The notes beneath the pieces are model-generated. The model made no database searches. It saw only the letters and a list, made by a program, of their open reading frames with translations, and was not told the DNA's origin. Shown here one piece after another: positions 1-8,582 of a stretch of DNA of 64,000 nucleotides. Location of the stretch: NCBI RefSeq assembly GCF_033100395.1, contig NZ_JAWLVJ010000013.1:1-64000 (forward strand), written 5' to 3'. Both the position numbers and the translations under genes were made by a program. Source of the stretch: Terasakiella sp033100395 (GTDB taxonomy: Bacteria > Pseudomonadota > Alphaproteobacteria > Rhodospirillales > Terasakiellaceae). The first letter of the stretch is position 1; each line of letters begins with the position of its first letter.

Positions 1-39
1 TTCATACTTGGGCAACATCAGCCCTATGAAGTTTGAAAT

Positions 40-143
40 GAAGGCTGCATGACAGAGTAAAGTATCCTCCACTTTAGTGCAGCGGGTCCATTTTGAAGGC
101 GGCATGATATAGTATCCTCAAATTTAGTGTAGCAGGTCCACTT
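40..143. repeat. Two imperfect tandem repeats of about 50 bp
   Basis: Bases 40-94 and 95-143 are two head-to-tail copies of one unit. Both carry GAAGGC-GCATGA, then AGTATCCTC, then TTTAGTG-AGC-GGTCCA, with a 4-6 base deletion in the second copy. Read on the minus strand each unit begins TGGACC and contains GAGGATACT, which looks like an insertion-sequence terminus, but no transposase is visible in the window. They lie directly downstream of the cytochrome b561 stop codon. Their identity as IS ends is a guess; the repetition itself is plainly visible. Confidence 0.6.
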
Positions 144-145
144 CT

Positions 146-748
146 TTAAATGTCGTCTTTTTTATCCAGCAGCATTTTTTTGCCTGTTACCATCGCGCGG
201 ATCAGATTTTCTCGTTTCCAGATCAGGTAAAACATCAGAGCTGCCAAATGCAGAACGACCATCGCCAACAAGATTTTAGAGTTAATCTCGTGAATGGCGT
301 TGGCAAGCTGTACGATGTTTGACCCCACATAGCTTGATAGGGGGCCTGCGGAGAACAGATCGTCAGCTTCGGCAAATAATCCGGTTACGACCTGTAGCGC
401 GAGAACTGCTAATAATCCGAGGACGGACAGAGAGCCAACCGGGCTGTGTCCTGGATAACCGCTGGGTTCACGGCTTTTCATTTCTGCCACATAGTCCAGT
501 GTTGTCTGCGGCTTGTGAAACAGCGCGGATAGTCGGATGTATTTGGGGCCAATCAAGCCCCAGATGAGGCGAAACAGTACAAGGCCGCCCGTTGTATATC
601 CCAGATAAAAATGCCAGGAAATGTTGGAAAAACTCAGGTTTTCGCCCAACCACCAGCCTGTACAGACGGAAATGACCAGAAGCCAGTGGAAGGCGCGTGT
701 GGGCAGGTCCCACACACGCTTCCAGCTATATGACTTGTTGCGTGTCAT
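146..748 (-). CDS. Cytochrome b561-family di-heme membrane protein
   Basis: This is a 200-residue inner-membrane b-type cytochrome of the b561/Ni-Fe hydrogenase b-subunit superfamily. It has four hydrophobic segments (about residues 18-35, 46-67, 106-125, 156-176). Histidines 21, 46, 153 and 167 lie in or next to helices and are the expected axial ligands of two hemes b. The opening WDLPTRAFHW is typical of the family. The gene starts 9 bp after the stop of the cytochrome c' gene, so the two are cotranscribed. The partnership suggests that quinol-derived electrons pass between this protein and periplasmic cytochrome c', but the direction and purpose cannot be read from sequence. The ribosome binding site is weak, consistent with translational coupling. 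Confidence 0.88.
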   Translation of the reverse strand: MTRNKSYSWKRVWDLPTRAFHWLLVISVCTGWWLGENLSFSNISWHFYLGYTTGGLVLFRLIWGLIGPKYIRLSALFHKPQTTLDYVAEMKSREPSGYPGHSPVGSLSVLGLLAVLALQVVTGLFAEADDLFSAGPLSSYVGSNIVQLANAIHEINSKILLAMVVLHLAALMFYLIWKRENLIRAMVTGKKMLLDKKDDI

Positions 749-757
749 GTGACTGAC

Positions 758-1228
758 TTAGAACTTGTCGGCACGGAATTCATCGTGACACGCTTTACAG
801 GCACCACCAAGGGGACCAACGTTGGCGCGCAGTGCGTCAAGACCGTTGCCTGCATTTGCAGCCAATGCATCAACAGCTTTTTTAAAGCCACCAATTTTGT
901 CACCAATGGCTGGGTAGGTATCCCAGATTTTTTTCAACGCACGTGTTTTGCCCGGCATTTCTTCTTTGGATGTGCCCGGAATCCAGAGATGGCCATTGTC
1001 CAATACTGAAAGGGTCTTCAGGTTGTTTGCAGCTGTTGCAGCAACCTTGGCATCATATTCAATGTCGCCTTTTGCCATGCCAAACAAAGGACCAGCATTG
1101 CTTTTGACCAGTTGATAGTACCCCTGACGGGCCTTGATTTTGTCTTCTGCTGCTTTGTCAGCCAGTGCCGGGGCTGCTGCGCTTACGAGCAAACCGCCCA
1201 GAAGGGCCATTTTGATCATGCGTTTCAT
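758..1228 (-). CDS. Cytochrome c' (class II cytochrome c)
   Basis: This is a 156-residue periplasmic cytochrome. Residues 1-23 form a Sec signal peptide ending APALA. The mature part is all-helical in appearance and ends with the heme-attachment motif C144-K-A-C147-H148 about ten residues from the C terminus, which is diagnostic of class II cytochromes (c' and c-556). Family members form four-helix bundles that bind nitric oxide or carbon monoxide at a five-coordinate heme and are often linked to nitric-oxide resistance. No distal methionine assignment was attempted, so c' versus c-556 is not fully settled. It is the first gene of a two-gene operon with the b561 cytochrome downstream and is divergent from a LysR regulator, which may control it. 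Confidence 0.9.
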   Translation of the reverse strand: MKRMIKMALLGGLLVSAAAPALADKAAEDKIKARQGYYQLVKSNAGPLFGMAKGDIEYDAKVAATAANNLKTLSVLDNGHLWIPGTSKEEMPGKTRALKKIWDTYPAIGDKIGGFKKAVDALAANAGNGLDALRANVGPLGGACKACHDEFRADKF

Positions 1229-1322
1229 TTATAAACTCCGTCTTCCTAAAAAATATACCCGCAATTGTAATGTTAATAATTCATATAGCCACCCCTAAAA
1301 TAGTCAGTTAGTATGTGCAATT

Positions 1323-2201
1323 ATGCACAGGTTAAAATGGAGCGATTTGGAATTTGTCCTAGCGGTTGCCAAAGAAGGGTCAGCCGCAGGGGCCGCACGA
1401 ATGCTTGGTGTTAACCATGCAACGGTGATCCGTCGTATCCAGAACTTTGAATCTCAATGGGACGAACCGATCTTTGAGCATCGCCGTGAAGGGTATCGAT
1501 TAACTGAAGCTGGATCGGTTTTTCTGGATGCGGCACAATCAATAGATGAAATTTTAGAAGATTTAAAACGTAAGGCGACAGGTGGGCAGCAAAACCTCAG
1601 CGGCCATGTGCGAATCACCACAACCGATTCCCTGTTTCCTATTCTGGTGGAAGAGGTTCCTGTCTTACGGAAGGCCTATCCCGACATCACCCTTGATATC
1701 TCTATGACCAACAAGCGGCTGGATCTGTTTAACCGGGATGCGGATATCGCGCTGCGTCCGTCCCAACAACCGCCGCAGGATCTGATCGGGCGGCGGGTCG
1801 GGAAGCTGGAATTTGGCATTTATACAGCCTTGAGTGTGACGCAGAACCAGGATTTGAAGGAATTGCCCTGGCTAGGACTGGATGAACCGCTGGCATCTTC
1901 CAGTTTCGGGCGGTATTTTTCCAGTCTGATTGGCGATTTCAACATTGTTGCGCGTGCCGATAGTTTTGTGAGTTTAAAGACATTGGCAGAAGCCAAAGTC
2001 GGCAGTGTGTTTTTACCCCGCTATCTTGGGGATGACTCGGATATTTTGACACGGGTTTATGATGATTTTGTCGAATATGATGTGGACCTATGGCTTTTGA
2101 CGCATCCGGATATCGTTCGTGCCCAACGGGTGCGGGTCTGTATGGATCATCTTTATAAAGCACTGAAGCGACACAGCTGGGGCGGCAAGGAAGGCACCTG
2201 A
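1323..2201 (+). CDS. LysR-family transcriptional regulator
   Basis: This 292-residue protein has an N-terminal winged helix-turn-helix (about residues 5-65, with GSAAGAARMLGVNHATVIRRI) and a LysR substrate-binding domain (about 90-285) beginning SGHVRITTTDSLFPIL. Length and layout are normal for the family, which senses small effectors and binds near divergent promoters. It is transcribed away from the cytochrome c'/b561 operon across a gap of about 94 bp, so that operon is the most likely target, along with its own promoter. The effector cannot be predicted. The GTTAACCATGCAACGGTG segment encodes the recognition helix and reads like many uncharacterised proteobacterial LysR proteins. Confidence 0.92.
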   Translation: MHRLKWSDLEFVLAVAKEGSAAGAARMLGVNHATVIRRIQNFESQWDEPIFEHRREGYRLTEAGSVFLDAAQSIDEILEDLKRKATGGQQNLSGHVRITTTDSLFPILVEEVPVLRKAYPDITLDISMTNKRLDLFNRDADIALRPSQQPPQDLIGRRVGKLEFGIYTALSVTQNQDLKELPWLGLDEPLASSSFGRYFSSLIGDFNIVARADSFVSLKTLAEAKVGSVFLPRYLGDDSDILTRVYDDFVEYDVDLWLLTHPDIVRAQRVRVCMDHLYKALKRHSWGGKEGT

Positions 2202-2245
2202 ACGTGCGGGCCTTTTTGAGTGGTGAGGCGCTCAATACCCTGACA

Positions 2246-2288
2246 TAAAAAAATGCCGGATCAGGTGATCGAGGGCACGACCTGATCC
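2246..2288 (-). terminator. Rho-independent terminator after the AbrB-family gene
   Basis: A perfect 9-bp inverted repeat, GGATCAGGT at 2258-2266 and ACCTGATCC at 2280-2288, is flanked by an A-run at 2247-2253. On the minus strand this gives a stem followed by GCATTTTTTT, a classical terminator for transcripts coming from the AbrB-family gene at 2430-3467. Confidence 0.8.
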
Positions 2289-2429
2289 AGCACTGAAAGG
2301 GTAGCGAATACCCATAGGGAGATGTCTCTTCGCAATGAGTTCCCGAATGGCTCGCAAGAACCATCCATAAGAACTTTTATAGAGAAGAAAGCTGTCATTT
2401 ACCTTTCATGGTCACCTGGAAAAATAAAA

Positions 2430-3467
2430 CTATTTACTCTTGGTCTTTTTCAGTAGCAGCTTGATGACGATGGGAGTAATGAAGACGATAACGAATAGTC
2501 GGGCCGCATGATGGGTGGTTACAAAGGCGGGATCAATCCCCATAGATAGGGCCGCCAGTGCCATTTCCGCAAAACCTCCAGGTGACAGGGCCAACAACAG
2601 GGCGCTGAAAGATATTCCGGTCATAAGGGATATCAGATAGGCTGATAAGAAGGTTACGCTCAGCATCACCAGCGTCATCATGATGGCAAGTACCATGACT
2701 TTACCCACTTCTTTGACGGATGTGCCGTAAAAGCGTGTCCCCAATGAACTGCCGACAAGCAATTGAATGGCGATGGACAGCCAGGCGTGGGGTTCACTTG
2801 TGATCCAGCCAATTAGATGAATGATGCTACTGATGACCAGTGGGCCAATAATTTTGTTGGCCGGGACGTTTAGGATTTTGGCTATATAAGCCCCAATGGC
2901 ACCGCTAGCGATCAAGAGAGCGATTTCAATCAGATTCCAGTTCTCGGCCGCGTCTGTTTGTTGAACCTCTTTCATATCAAACAGATAAGTCAGGGCGAAA
3001 GGAATGATCATCAAGACACAGGCGACACGGCAGGCATGGGTGAGGGTGAGTTTTTTAATGTCGGCGCCTGCTTCTTCGCCCAGCAATGTCATTTCAGAAA
3101 GGCCACCGGGTAATCCAGAAAAAAGCGCAGTGACCCCATCCATCTTCAGCACCTTACGACAATAAATCTGGGCAACTGCGGTGATGATGAAGACGTAGAC
3201 CACAGCGGCTGTCAGGGTCGGCACCCATTCATGGATACGCACCAGAATATCCGGGGTAAAAGTGCTGCCGAGCATCAAGCCGATGATGATGGCAATATAT
3301 CTGCGGATATTTTTGGAGACTTCGATCTGCGCCCCAGAAAGGCTGGCGATGATGGTGCCAGCAAGTGCACCCAACAGCCAGGGCAGGGGGAAATGCAACA
3401 GGTTAAAGACGCACCCGCCAAAACCGCCAATTACAAGGGCAAAGATAAACCGTGTCACATTGATCAT
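2430..3467 (-). CDS. AbrB-family membrane protein (duplicated AbrB domain)
   Basis: This is a 345-residue integral membrane protein with about ten hydrophobic helices and the two repeated AbrB-duplication units seen in the AbrB/YdgH-type putative regulator-transporter family. Conserved patches are visible at LPWLLGALAG and LSGLPGGLSEM, with a second GGF-SEMAL-like patch (LSPGGFAEMAL) in the C-terminal half. The family is usually annotated as a putative ammonia monooxygenase or transporter; the true substrate is unknown. The frame is open upstream to a TTG at 3479, but the ATG at 3467 is preceded by GGAG at good spacing and is preferred. It follows the tctCBA genes on the same strand but is cut off from them by a strong hairpin, so it probably has some independent expression. 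Confidence 0.82.
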   Translation of the reverse strand: MINVTRFIFALVIGGFGGCVFNLLHFPLPWLLGALAGTIIASLSGAQIEVSKNIRRYIAIIIGLMLGSTFTPDILVRIHEWVPTLTAAVVYVFIITAVAQIYCRKVLKMDGVTALFSGLPGGLSEMTLLGEEAGADIKKLTLTHACRVACVLMIIPFALTYLFDMKEVQQTDAAENWNLIEIALLIASGAIGAYIAKILNVPANKIIGPLVISSIIHLIGWITSEPHAWLSIAIQLLVGSSLGTRFYGTSVKEVGKVMVLAIMMTLVMLSVTFLSAYLISLMTGISFSALLLALSPGGFAEMALAALSMGIDPAFVTTHHAARLFVIVFITPIVIKLLLKKTKSK

Positions 3468-3481
3468 TCTTATCTCCAATA

Positions 3482-3512
3482 GAAAAGAGGGAAAGTAGCT
3501 TTCCCTCTTTTC
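3482..3512 (-). terminator. Hairpin terminator at the end of the tctCBA operon
   Basis: A perfect 14-bp inverted repeat runs from 3482-3495 to 3499-3512 around a 3-base loop (stem GAAAAGAGGGAAAG). Its U-rich arm on the minus strand is followed by TATTGG. It lies between tctA and the AbrB-family gene and would end most tct transcripts. Confidence 0.75.
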
Positions 3513-3528
3513 AAATTCCTTTCGTGGA

Positions 3529-5046
3529 TCAATCGCCGTCGGCGACGCTGAGATCTCGTTTTGCCGCCAGGCGTTTGCGCCAGGCTGGTATGATAATCAA
3601 AAGCAGGCCAACAACCAAAAGGGACAATGTCATGGGGCGTTCCCACATGAAGCTGATGTCATCGGCGATATTGACCGCACGGGCGAAGTTGTTTTCCAGC
3701 ATGCCACCCAGAATAAAGCCGATCAAGAGCGGCGCCAGTGGATAATCTGCGAAGCGCATGATGGTTGCCCCAATGCCAAGGCCCACAAGGATCAACAATT
3801 CGGTTGCATTATTCTGCCCGATATAGGCACCAACCATGGTGAAGAACAGAATGAACGGGATCAGATAGTTCCGCGGAACGGTCAGAAGTTTCGCGATATA
3901 AGGGATCAACGGCAGGTTCAGAATCAGCAGAACCACATTGCCCACATACATGGAAATAATCACAGCCCAGAAGATCGATGGGTTATCAACCATCAAACGC
4001 GGACCGGGGTTAACGTTCAGCGCAATCAATGCACCCAGCAGAATGGCGGTTGTGCCGGACCCTGGGATGCCAAGGGTCAGCAGGGGAACGAACGATCCTG
4101 TGCAGGCTGCGTTGTTTGCACTTTCCGGCGCAGCCAGGCCTTTGATAGAACCTTTGCCGAATTCTTCTTGTTCTTCGCCTTTGGCGATATTGCGTTCAAC
4201 TGCATAGCCAAGGAAAGAGGCAATGGTTGCACCTGCGCCGGGCATCACACCGATCAGAAAACCTTGTAGGGATTGGCGACCGATTACCGGGGCAATCTTC
4301 TTGGCTTCATCCTTGGTGATGCGCAGGTTCTTGATCGCTGCGCCATCTTCGGAGTTATGCCCGCGTTTTGGATCAAGCACGAGATAAAGTGCTTCCGGCA
4401 GGGCGAAGAGTGCCATGGCGAGTGTTACAAAGCTGAAACCGGACTGGAGATCAGACAGACCCATGGTAAATCGCGGTGCGTTAAAAAGTGCTGATTCACC
4501 GACTGTTGCAAGCATCAGGCCAAGCACGGTCATCATAAGGGCTTTCGCGACTTTCCCTGACCCGGCAAAGGCGGCAATTGCTGAAAGACCAACAACCATC
4601 AGGGCGAAATATTCAGCGGAATGGAACAGCAGGGCAACAGTTGAAAGTGCTGGTGCAAAGCCTAACAGCATTAAAGCGCCGATGGTCCCGCCGGAAAAAG
4701 AAGCAATAGCTGCAATGGTCAAAGCTTTACCTGCCATGCCTTTGCGCGCCATGGGATAACCGTCAAAGGAGGTGGCAACGGTCCCAGCAACGCCAGGGGC
4801 GTTGATAAGGATGGAAGAGGTTGATCCCCCAAAGATCGCGCCATAATAAACACCTGCCAGCAAAATAAGCGCAGCAGATGGATCACCGATGGATATGGCA
4901 ACCGGGATCATAATGGCGATGATAGACATGGGGCCAAGGCCGGGCAACATGCCGATCAAGGTCCCGATCAGGCAGCCAAAGACCACCAGCATTAAATTTT
5001 GTAATGAAAAGGCCGTTTCCAGGCCGAGCATAATACCTTCAAGCAT
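3529..5046 (-). CDS. tctA: Tripartite tricarboxylate transporter, large permease TctA
   Basis: This 505-residue protein is the large (about 12-helix) membrane subunit of a TTT-family secondary transporter. Family landmarks include GTLIGMLPGLGP near residue 30, GGSTSSILINAPG near 75, GFLIGVMPGAGATIASF near 260 and LLTLGIPGSGTTAILLGAL near 325. Normal TctA length is about 500 residues. It is the third gene of tctC-tctB-tctA, 17 bp after tctB, with GAGG upstream of the ATG. The family uses ion gradients to take up citrate or related carboxylates delivered by TctC. The exact substrate cannot be told from sequence, and many paralogues carry other aromatic or carboxylic acids. Confidence 0.95.
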   Translation of the reverse strand: MLEGIMLGLETAFSLQNLMLVVFGCLIGTLIGMLPGLGPMSIIAIMIPVAISIGDPSAALILLAGVYYGAIFGGSTSSILINAPGVAGTVATSFDGYPMARKGMAGKALTIAAIASFSGGTIGALMLLGFAPALSTVALLFHSAEYFALMVVGLSAIAAFAGSGKVAKALMMTVLGLMLATVGESALFNAPRFTMGLSDLQSGFSFVTLAMALFALPEALYLVLDPKRGHNSEDGAAIKNLRITKDEAKKIAPVIGRQSLQGFLIGVMPGAGATIASFLGYAVERNIAKGEEQEEFGKGSIKGLAAPESANNAACTGSFVPLLTLGIPGSGTTAILLGALIALNVNPGPRLMVDNPSIFWAVIISMYVGNVVLLILNLPLIPYIAKLLTVPRNYLIPFILFFTMVGAYIGQNNATELLILVGLGIGATIMRFADYPLAPLLIGFILGGMLENNFARAVNIADDISFMWERPMTLSLLVVGLLLIIIPAWRKRLAAKRDLSVADGD

Positions 5047-5063
5047 GGTTTAATCCTCTACCT

Positions 5064-5540
5064 TCAAGAAATGAACCAGGGCAGTGGCTTCAGGAAAATG
5101 CCCAGCACTTCCTGAACCAGATACCAGATGCCGATTGTGCCGACGGCGGCAACCGAAATCATAATGTGAAGCTTGCGTTCACCCAAAATCCATCCGCAAC
5201 CCACCAGAAAGAAGATGGTTGTCGGGATGAAACCCAAGGGGCGCAACAAAAGGGCATAGACGACCATGGCCGCCAGAATGGAACAGGCCTGACCGATTTT
5301 ATATTCTTTCAGCTTGTTGAGATCGATATCGCTGGAAGCGCCTTCTTCTTCGTCGCTCTTTTTACCAAGCAGCAAGATAAGAGAGATCACAATCCCGATG
5401 ACACTCAGGGCCGTTGGCAATGTATTTGGAAGGAACGCCATGTTGCGTTCAAACGGCAGCAGCGGGTAGGTATAAGAGGCATAACCATAAGCCAGCGAAA
5501 AGGCGAGAAAGAAAACGGCAATCCATTTATCCAAGGCCAT
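5064..5540 (-). CDS. tctB: Tripartite tricarboxylate transporter, small permease TctB
   Basis: This 158-residue membrane protein has four predicted helices (about residues 6-23, 40-60, 85-125 in two segments, 130-148), matching the TctB family in size and topology. A charged loop containing KKSDEEEGASSD separates the second and third helices. It lies between tctC and tctA, which is the standard gene order. TctB is thought to be a structural partner of TctA in the permease. Sequence conservation in this family is low, so the call rests mainly on size, topology and position. Confidence 0.92.
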   Translation of the reverse strand: MALDKWIAVFFLAFSLAYGYASYTYPLLPFERNMAFLPNTLPTALSVIGIVISLILLLGKKSDEEEGASSDIDLNKLKEYKIGQACSILAAMVVYALLLRPLGFIPTTIFFLVGCGWILGERKLHIMISVAAVGTIGIWYLVQEVLGIFLKPLPWFIS

Positions 5541-5570
5541 GACTTTAACTCCTGAAATTCAGATAAAAAG

Positions 5571-5612
5571 AAGCCGAAGTCCTATGCGGGAGCAAAAGGC
5601 GGACTTCGGCTT
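5571..5612 (-). promoter_or_regulatory. Intra-operon stem-loop between tctC and tctB
   Basis: A perfect 12-bp inverted repeat (AAGCCGAAGTCC at 5570-5581 pairing with GGACTTCGGCTT at 5601-5612) lies between tctC and tctB. On the minus strand it is followed by CTTTTTATC. This is an attenuator or transcript-stabilising hairpin, which would allow more binding protein than permease to be made. Confidence 0.7.
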
Positions 5613-5626
5613 GGCAAAGTTGGGGC

Positions 5627-6610
5627 TTAGAGGAAACCGAGTTTCTGCATCATGTCCTGAATGACGGCTTCTTGCTGGATCAGGAAGTCTTCAAACTTGT
5701 AACCAGGGTTATAGATGTTGACCCAGCCGTTTCGGGCACGCACTGCTTCCCATTCTGGGGTGTCATACATTTTCTTAAGCGCTGCGCGGTACATATCTGC
5801 TTTTTCTTTCGGCAGGCCCGGGGCAGCAAAGAAACCGCGCCAGTTTACAAATTCGGCATTAATGCCTTGTTCTTTCAATGTTGGGGCGTCCTTAAAGGCA
5901 TCGTTACGTACGTTGCCTGTCATGCCAATAATGCGAACTTCACCTGCTTCGGCCAGGGCAACAGCTTCAGAGAAACCTGTGGAAAGGACCGCAATTTCAC
6001 CGGACAGCAGACCCGCCATCGCTTTACCGCCAGCATCATAAGGGACGTATTTGATTTTGGTTGGATCAGCACCAGCGGCCTGCAGGGCCATGGCTGGGAC
6101 CAAGTGGTCCATACTGCCCGGGGCGGAACCGCCACCGATGGCAACGCTGCGTGGCTTGTCTTTGTACGCTTTTACGACCTGGTTGAAGTCTGTGAATGGG
6201 CTGTCTTTTTTAACAACGAAAGCCGCATAGTCACCAATGGTACCTGCGATCAAAGTCAGGTCACGGAAGTTGTGAGGGAAGCGACCTGTCAGAGAACGAA
6301 TGACGATAGGGGTAGAATTCACCATCAGGGTGTCATGCAGGGATGCTGCGTTTTCGATCATGTAACCGATGGCTTTACCGCCGCCACCGCCGGACATGTT
6401 TTCATAAGATGCTGTACCGACAATACCGGATTTGGTCAGGGCTTCACCTGTACCACGGGCTGTACCGTCCCAGCCACCACCGGCACCACCGGGGATGACG
6501 AAGTGCAGCTTGTCAATGTCAGCAGCTTGTGCTGGAGCTGCACCAACAGCAGCGCTCATGCCAATTGCGGCGAGACCTGCAAGGAAGGAACGACGGGAAA
6601 ACTTAAACAT
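5627..6610 (-). CDS. tctC: Tripartite tricarboxylate transporter, binding protein TctC
   Basis: This 327-residue periplasmic binding protein belongs to the Bug/TctC family. The N terminus (SRRSFLAG followed by a hydrophobic stretch and APAQA, cleavage near residue 30) looks like a Tat-type signal. Family features include the early VIPGGAGGGWDGTAR ligand-loop, VAIGGGSAPGSMDH near residue 155 and YVPYDAGGKAMAGLLSGE near 190. It delivers a carboxylate to the TctAB permease encoded downstream. It is the first gene of the operon and faces away from the tctDE regulators with one extra binding-protein gene between. TctD is the likely activator. The ligand is unknown; citrate is only the family prototype. 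Confidence 0.94.
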   Translation of the reverse strand: MFKFSRRSFLAGLAAIGMSAAVGAAPAQAADIDKLHFVIPGGAGGGWDGTARGTGEALTKSGIVGTASYENMSGGGGGKAIGYMIENAASLHDTLMVNSTPIVIRSLTGRFPHNFRDLTLIAGTIGDYAAFVVKKDSPFTDFNQVVKAYKDKPRSVAIGGGSAPGSMDHLVPAMALQAAGADPTKIKYVPYDAGGKAMAGLLSGEIAVLSTGFSEAVALAEAGEVRIIGMTGNVRNDAFKDAPTLKEQGINAEFVNWRGFFAAPGLPKEKADMYRAALKKMYDTPEWEAVRARNGWVNIYNPGYKFEDFLIQQEAVIQDMMQKLGFL

Positions 6611-6725
6611 TTAGGGTGCCTCCTGTAAGACTTTTAAATCAATGCATCACTTTGTTGTGGTGCGTTCATAATTTAAGGCTACCGATGGAAGCTGTCGTGA
6701 ACCTGTCGCTGCAGTGCGAAATTGT

Positions 6726-7829
6726 TTATGGTTTTAAATTCAATGCTTTACGCCAGCGTTGCAGCATCGTTTTCTTTTTCATCTGATCCAGATAGACTAA
6801 GAGACCAGGGCTGACATTGATGGGGCGCAGGCTGCGGTTATCATCGTAAAGTTCTTTAAATTGCGCCGGGATATTCTGTACATCGGTATGGATGGCATTC
6901 AGTTGCGCTTTTTCTGACAACAGCTTTTGCCCGCGTTTGGAGAGAAGATATTCCAGGAACTGTTTCCCCATAGACGGAGACTGGGCTGTTTTTGGGATAA
7001 AGGCCAGTCGGGTAAAAACGGTGGTGTAATCTTCCGGCAGGATCACGCCCAGATCAGGATTATTTTGCAGGCGGGAAATGGCATAGGTGCCAAGGACGTT
7101 ATAACCCAGCTTGAATTTCCCACTGGCAACGCCATCGATGATCTGAGAACTTTGTGAGAGCAGGGTGACATCGTTGTTGCCAAGGGCACGCACCAGATCC
7201 CATGTGGCGCTATATTGGCTGTCATCACGCGACAGGAACAGATATCCAAGGCCGCTTTTTTCAATGTCATAGGTCGCAAGGCTACCTTTTAGGCCGGCTG
7301 GCGAGTTTTCCAGAAAACGGATTAATTCGGCCCGATTGCGCGGTAAGGGGCGGTCTTTGAAATAAGGTTTATAATAGATGATGACGGCAGGTTCCAACGT
7401 AATGCCATAAGCCTCATCGCGCCAGGTCGCCCAGTTGGGAAGGTCAAACTCGGTTGTCAGGTTCACGCTTTGGGCGAAACCGTCATTGACCAATTTCATC
7501 TGCAAATCCATGGCGGAACTGATGGTGATATCAGCGCCTTGATCGATTTTATCTTCCTGCACCCGCTGAAAAACTTCCAGACTTTGTAGTTCATGATAGT
7601 TGATACTGATGCGCGGATAGAGGCTTTGGAAATCCAGCAGGACCTCACGCATGGCCGAATTATCAGTGGTGCTGTAAATCGTCAGTTTCTGTGGTTGCAA
7701 AGATGTATTTTCCGGTAAATCCTGATCGTTATCCTGTTTTATCTGTTCTGGATATAGGAATTCCAGGGCGACAACGGGATGTGCCGAGAAGAGGAAAACA
7801 GTGCAGAACAGGGCGATGAATGCAGGCAT
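6726..7829 (-). CDS. Extracellular solute-binding protein, putative sensor partner of TctDE
   Basis: This is a 367-residue periplasmic binding protein with a signal peptide (about residues 1-21, ending VVA) and an ABC-type fold: LTIYSTTDNSAMREVLLDF near residue 48, then GADITISSAMDLQMKLV and a C-terminal LLSKRGQKLLSE typical of iron or thiamine-type binding proteins. It is not a TctC paralogue. It is divergent from tctD by about 87 bp and upstream of tctC on the same strand, and no ABC permease or ATPase is encoded nearby. That context suggests that it presents a ligand to the TctE sensor rather than to a transporter; this is inference. Similar orphan binding proteins are common beside tctDE genes in alphaproteobacteria. 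Confidence 0.8.
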   Translation of the reverse strand: MPAFIALFCTVFLFSAHPVVALEFLYPEQIKQDNDQDLPENTSLQPQKLTIYSTTDNSAMREVLLDFQSLYPRISINYHELQSLEVFQRVQEDKIDQGADITISSAMDLQMKLVNDGFAQSVNLTTEFDLPNWATWRDEAYGITLEPAVIIYYKPYFKDRPLPRNRAELIRFLENSPAGLKGSLATYDIEKSGLGYLFLSRDDSQYSATWDLVRALGNNDVTLLSQSSQIIDGVASGKFKLGYNVLGTYAISRLQNNPDLGVILPEDYTTVFTRLAFIPKTAQSPSMGKQFLEYLLSKRGQKLLSEKAQLNAIHTDVQNIPAQFKELYDDNRSLRPINVSPGLLVYLDQMKKKTMLQRWRKALNLKP

Positions 7830-7916
7830 AAAGAATGTCCCGGATGGTAGGCGTGAAGATCAGTTTGAAAATAACATCTTCTTTAGCCGATAAAAACAAG
7901 ATAGTCTTTTGACGTT

Positions 7917-8582
7917 ATGAGAGTCCTTGTTGTTGAAGATAATATCGCGCTGGCCGATGGCATAGCGTCTGCACTTGCGCAGCTTGATCTGGCGGTCGAT
8001 GTACTGGGCGACGGAGTGGAAGCAGATGAAGTTCTGCGCACCCAGGATTATGACGTTGTGGTGCTGGATTTAAACCTGCCGGGTTGTGACGGTCTGGAGG
8101 TTTTGCGCAATCTTCGGGCACGCCAAACCAATACACAGGTGCTGATCCTGACCGCACGTGATCAAATTGAAGATAGGGTGCAGGGACTTGATTTAGGCGC
8201 TGATGATTATCTCACCAAACCGTTTGAGCTGATTGAACTGGAAGCGCGTATTCGGGCTTTGTTGCGCCGGGTCAGTGGTCATAAGTCCCCGGTGGTACAG
8301 GTCGGGAAACTGCAATTCAATACAGTTTCACGCCTTGCACAGGTAGATGGGCAAGTGCTGGACCTTCCAAAACGGGAATTCTGCCTGCTGGAACTGTTTG
8401 TCGCCAAAATCGGGCAGGTGATCAGTAAAGAGCAGATCGCCGATGGGCTTGCCAATTTTGATGATGAGATCACGCCTAATGCGGTGGAACTTTACATCAG
8501 CCGCTTGCGCAAGAAACTGAAAGAAACAGGGCTGAATATTAAAACAGTGCGCGGACTTGGATATTTGCTGGAGAAACCGTGA
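7917..8582 (+). CDS. tctD: OmpR-family response regulator TctD
   Basis: This 221-residue response regulator has a receiver domain (residues 1-115: acidic pair E7-D8, phospho-acceptor D51 in VVVLDLNLPG, T in LTARD, K in LTKPFEL) and an OmpR/PhoB winged-helix DNA-binding domain (about 125-220, ending TVRGLGYLLEKP). Its stop overlaps the start of the TctE kinase by 4 bp. TctD activates tricarboxylate uptake genes in the prototype system. Here the tctCBA operon and the intervening binding-protein gene, both transcribed in the opposite direction, are the expected targets. The call is reinforced by this neighbourhood; sequence alone would give only a QseB/TctD-like regulator. Confidence 0.93.
   Translation: MRVLVVEDNIALADGIASALAQLDLAVDVLGDGVEADEVLRTQDYDVVVLDLNLPGCDGLEVLRNLRARQTNTQVLILTARDQIEDRVQGLDLGADDYLTKPFELIELEARIRALLRRVSGHKSPVVQVGKLQFNTVSRLAQVDGQVLDLPKREFCLLELFVAKIGQVISKEQIADGLANFDDEITPNAVELYISRLRKKLKETGLNIKTVRGLGYLLEKP

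Noticed and set aside
5571..5612. Riboswitch between tctC and tctB
   Set aside because: It is a simple stem-loop without conserved aptamer structure.
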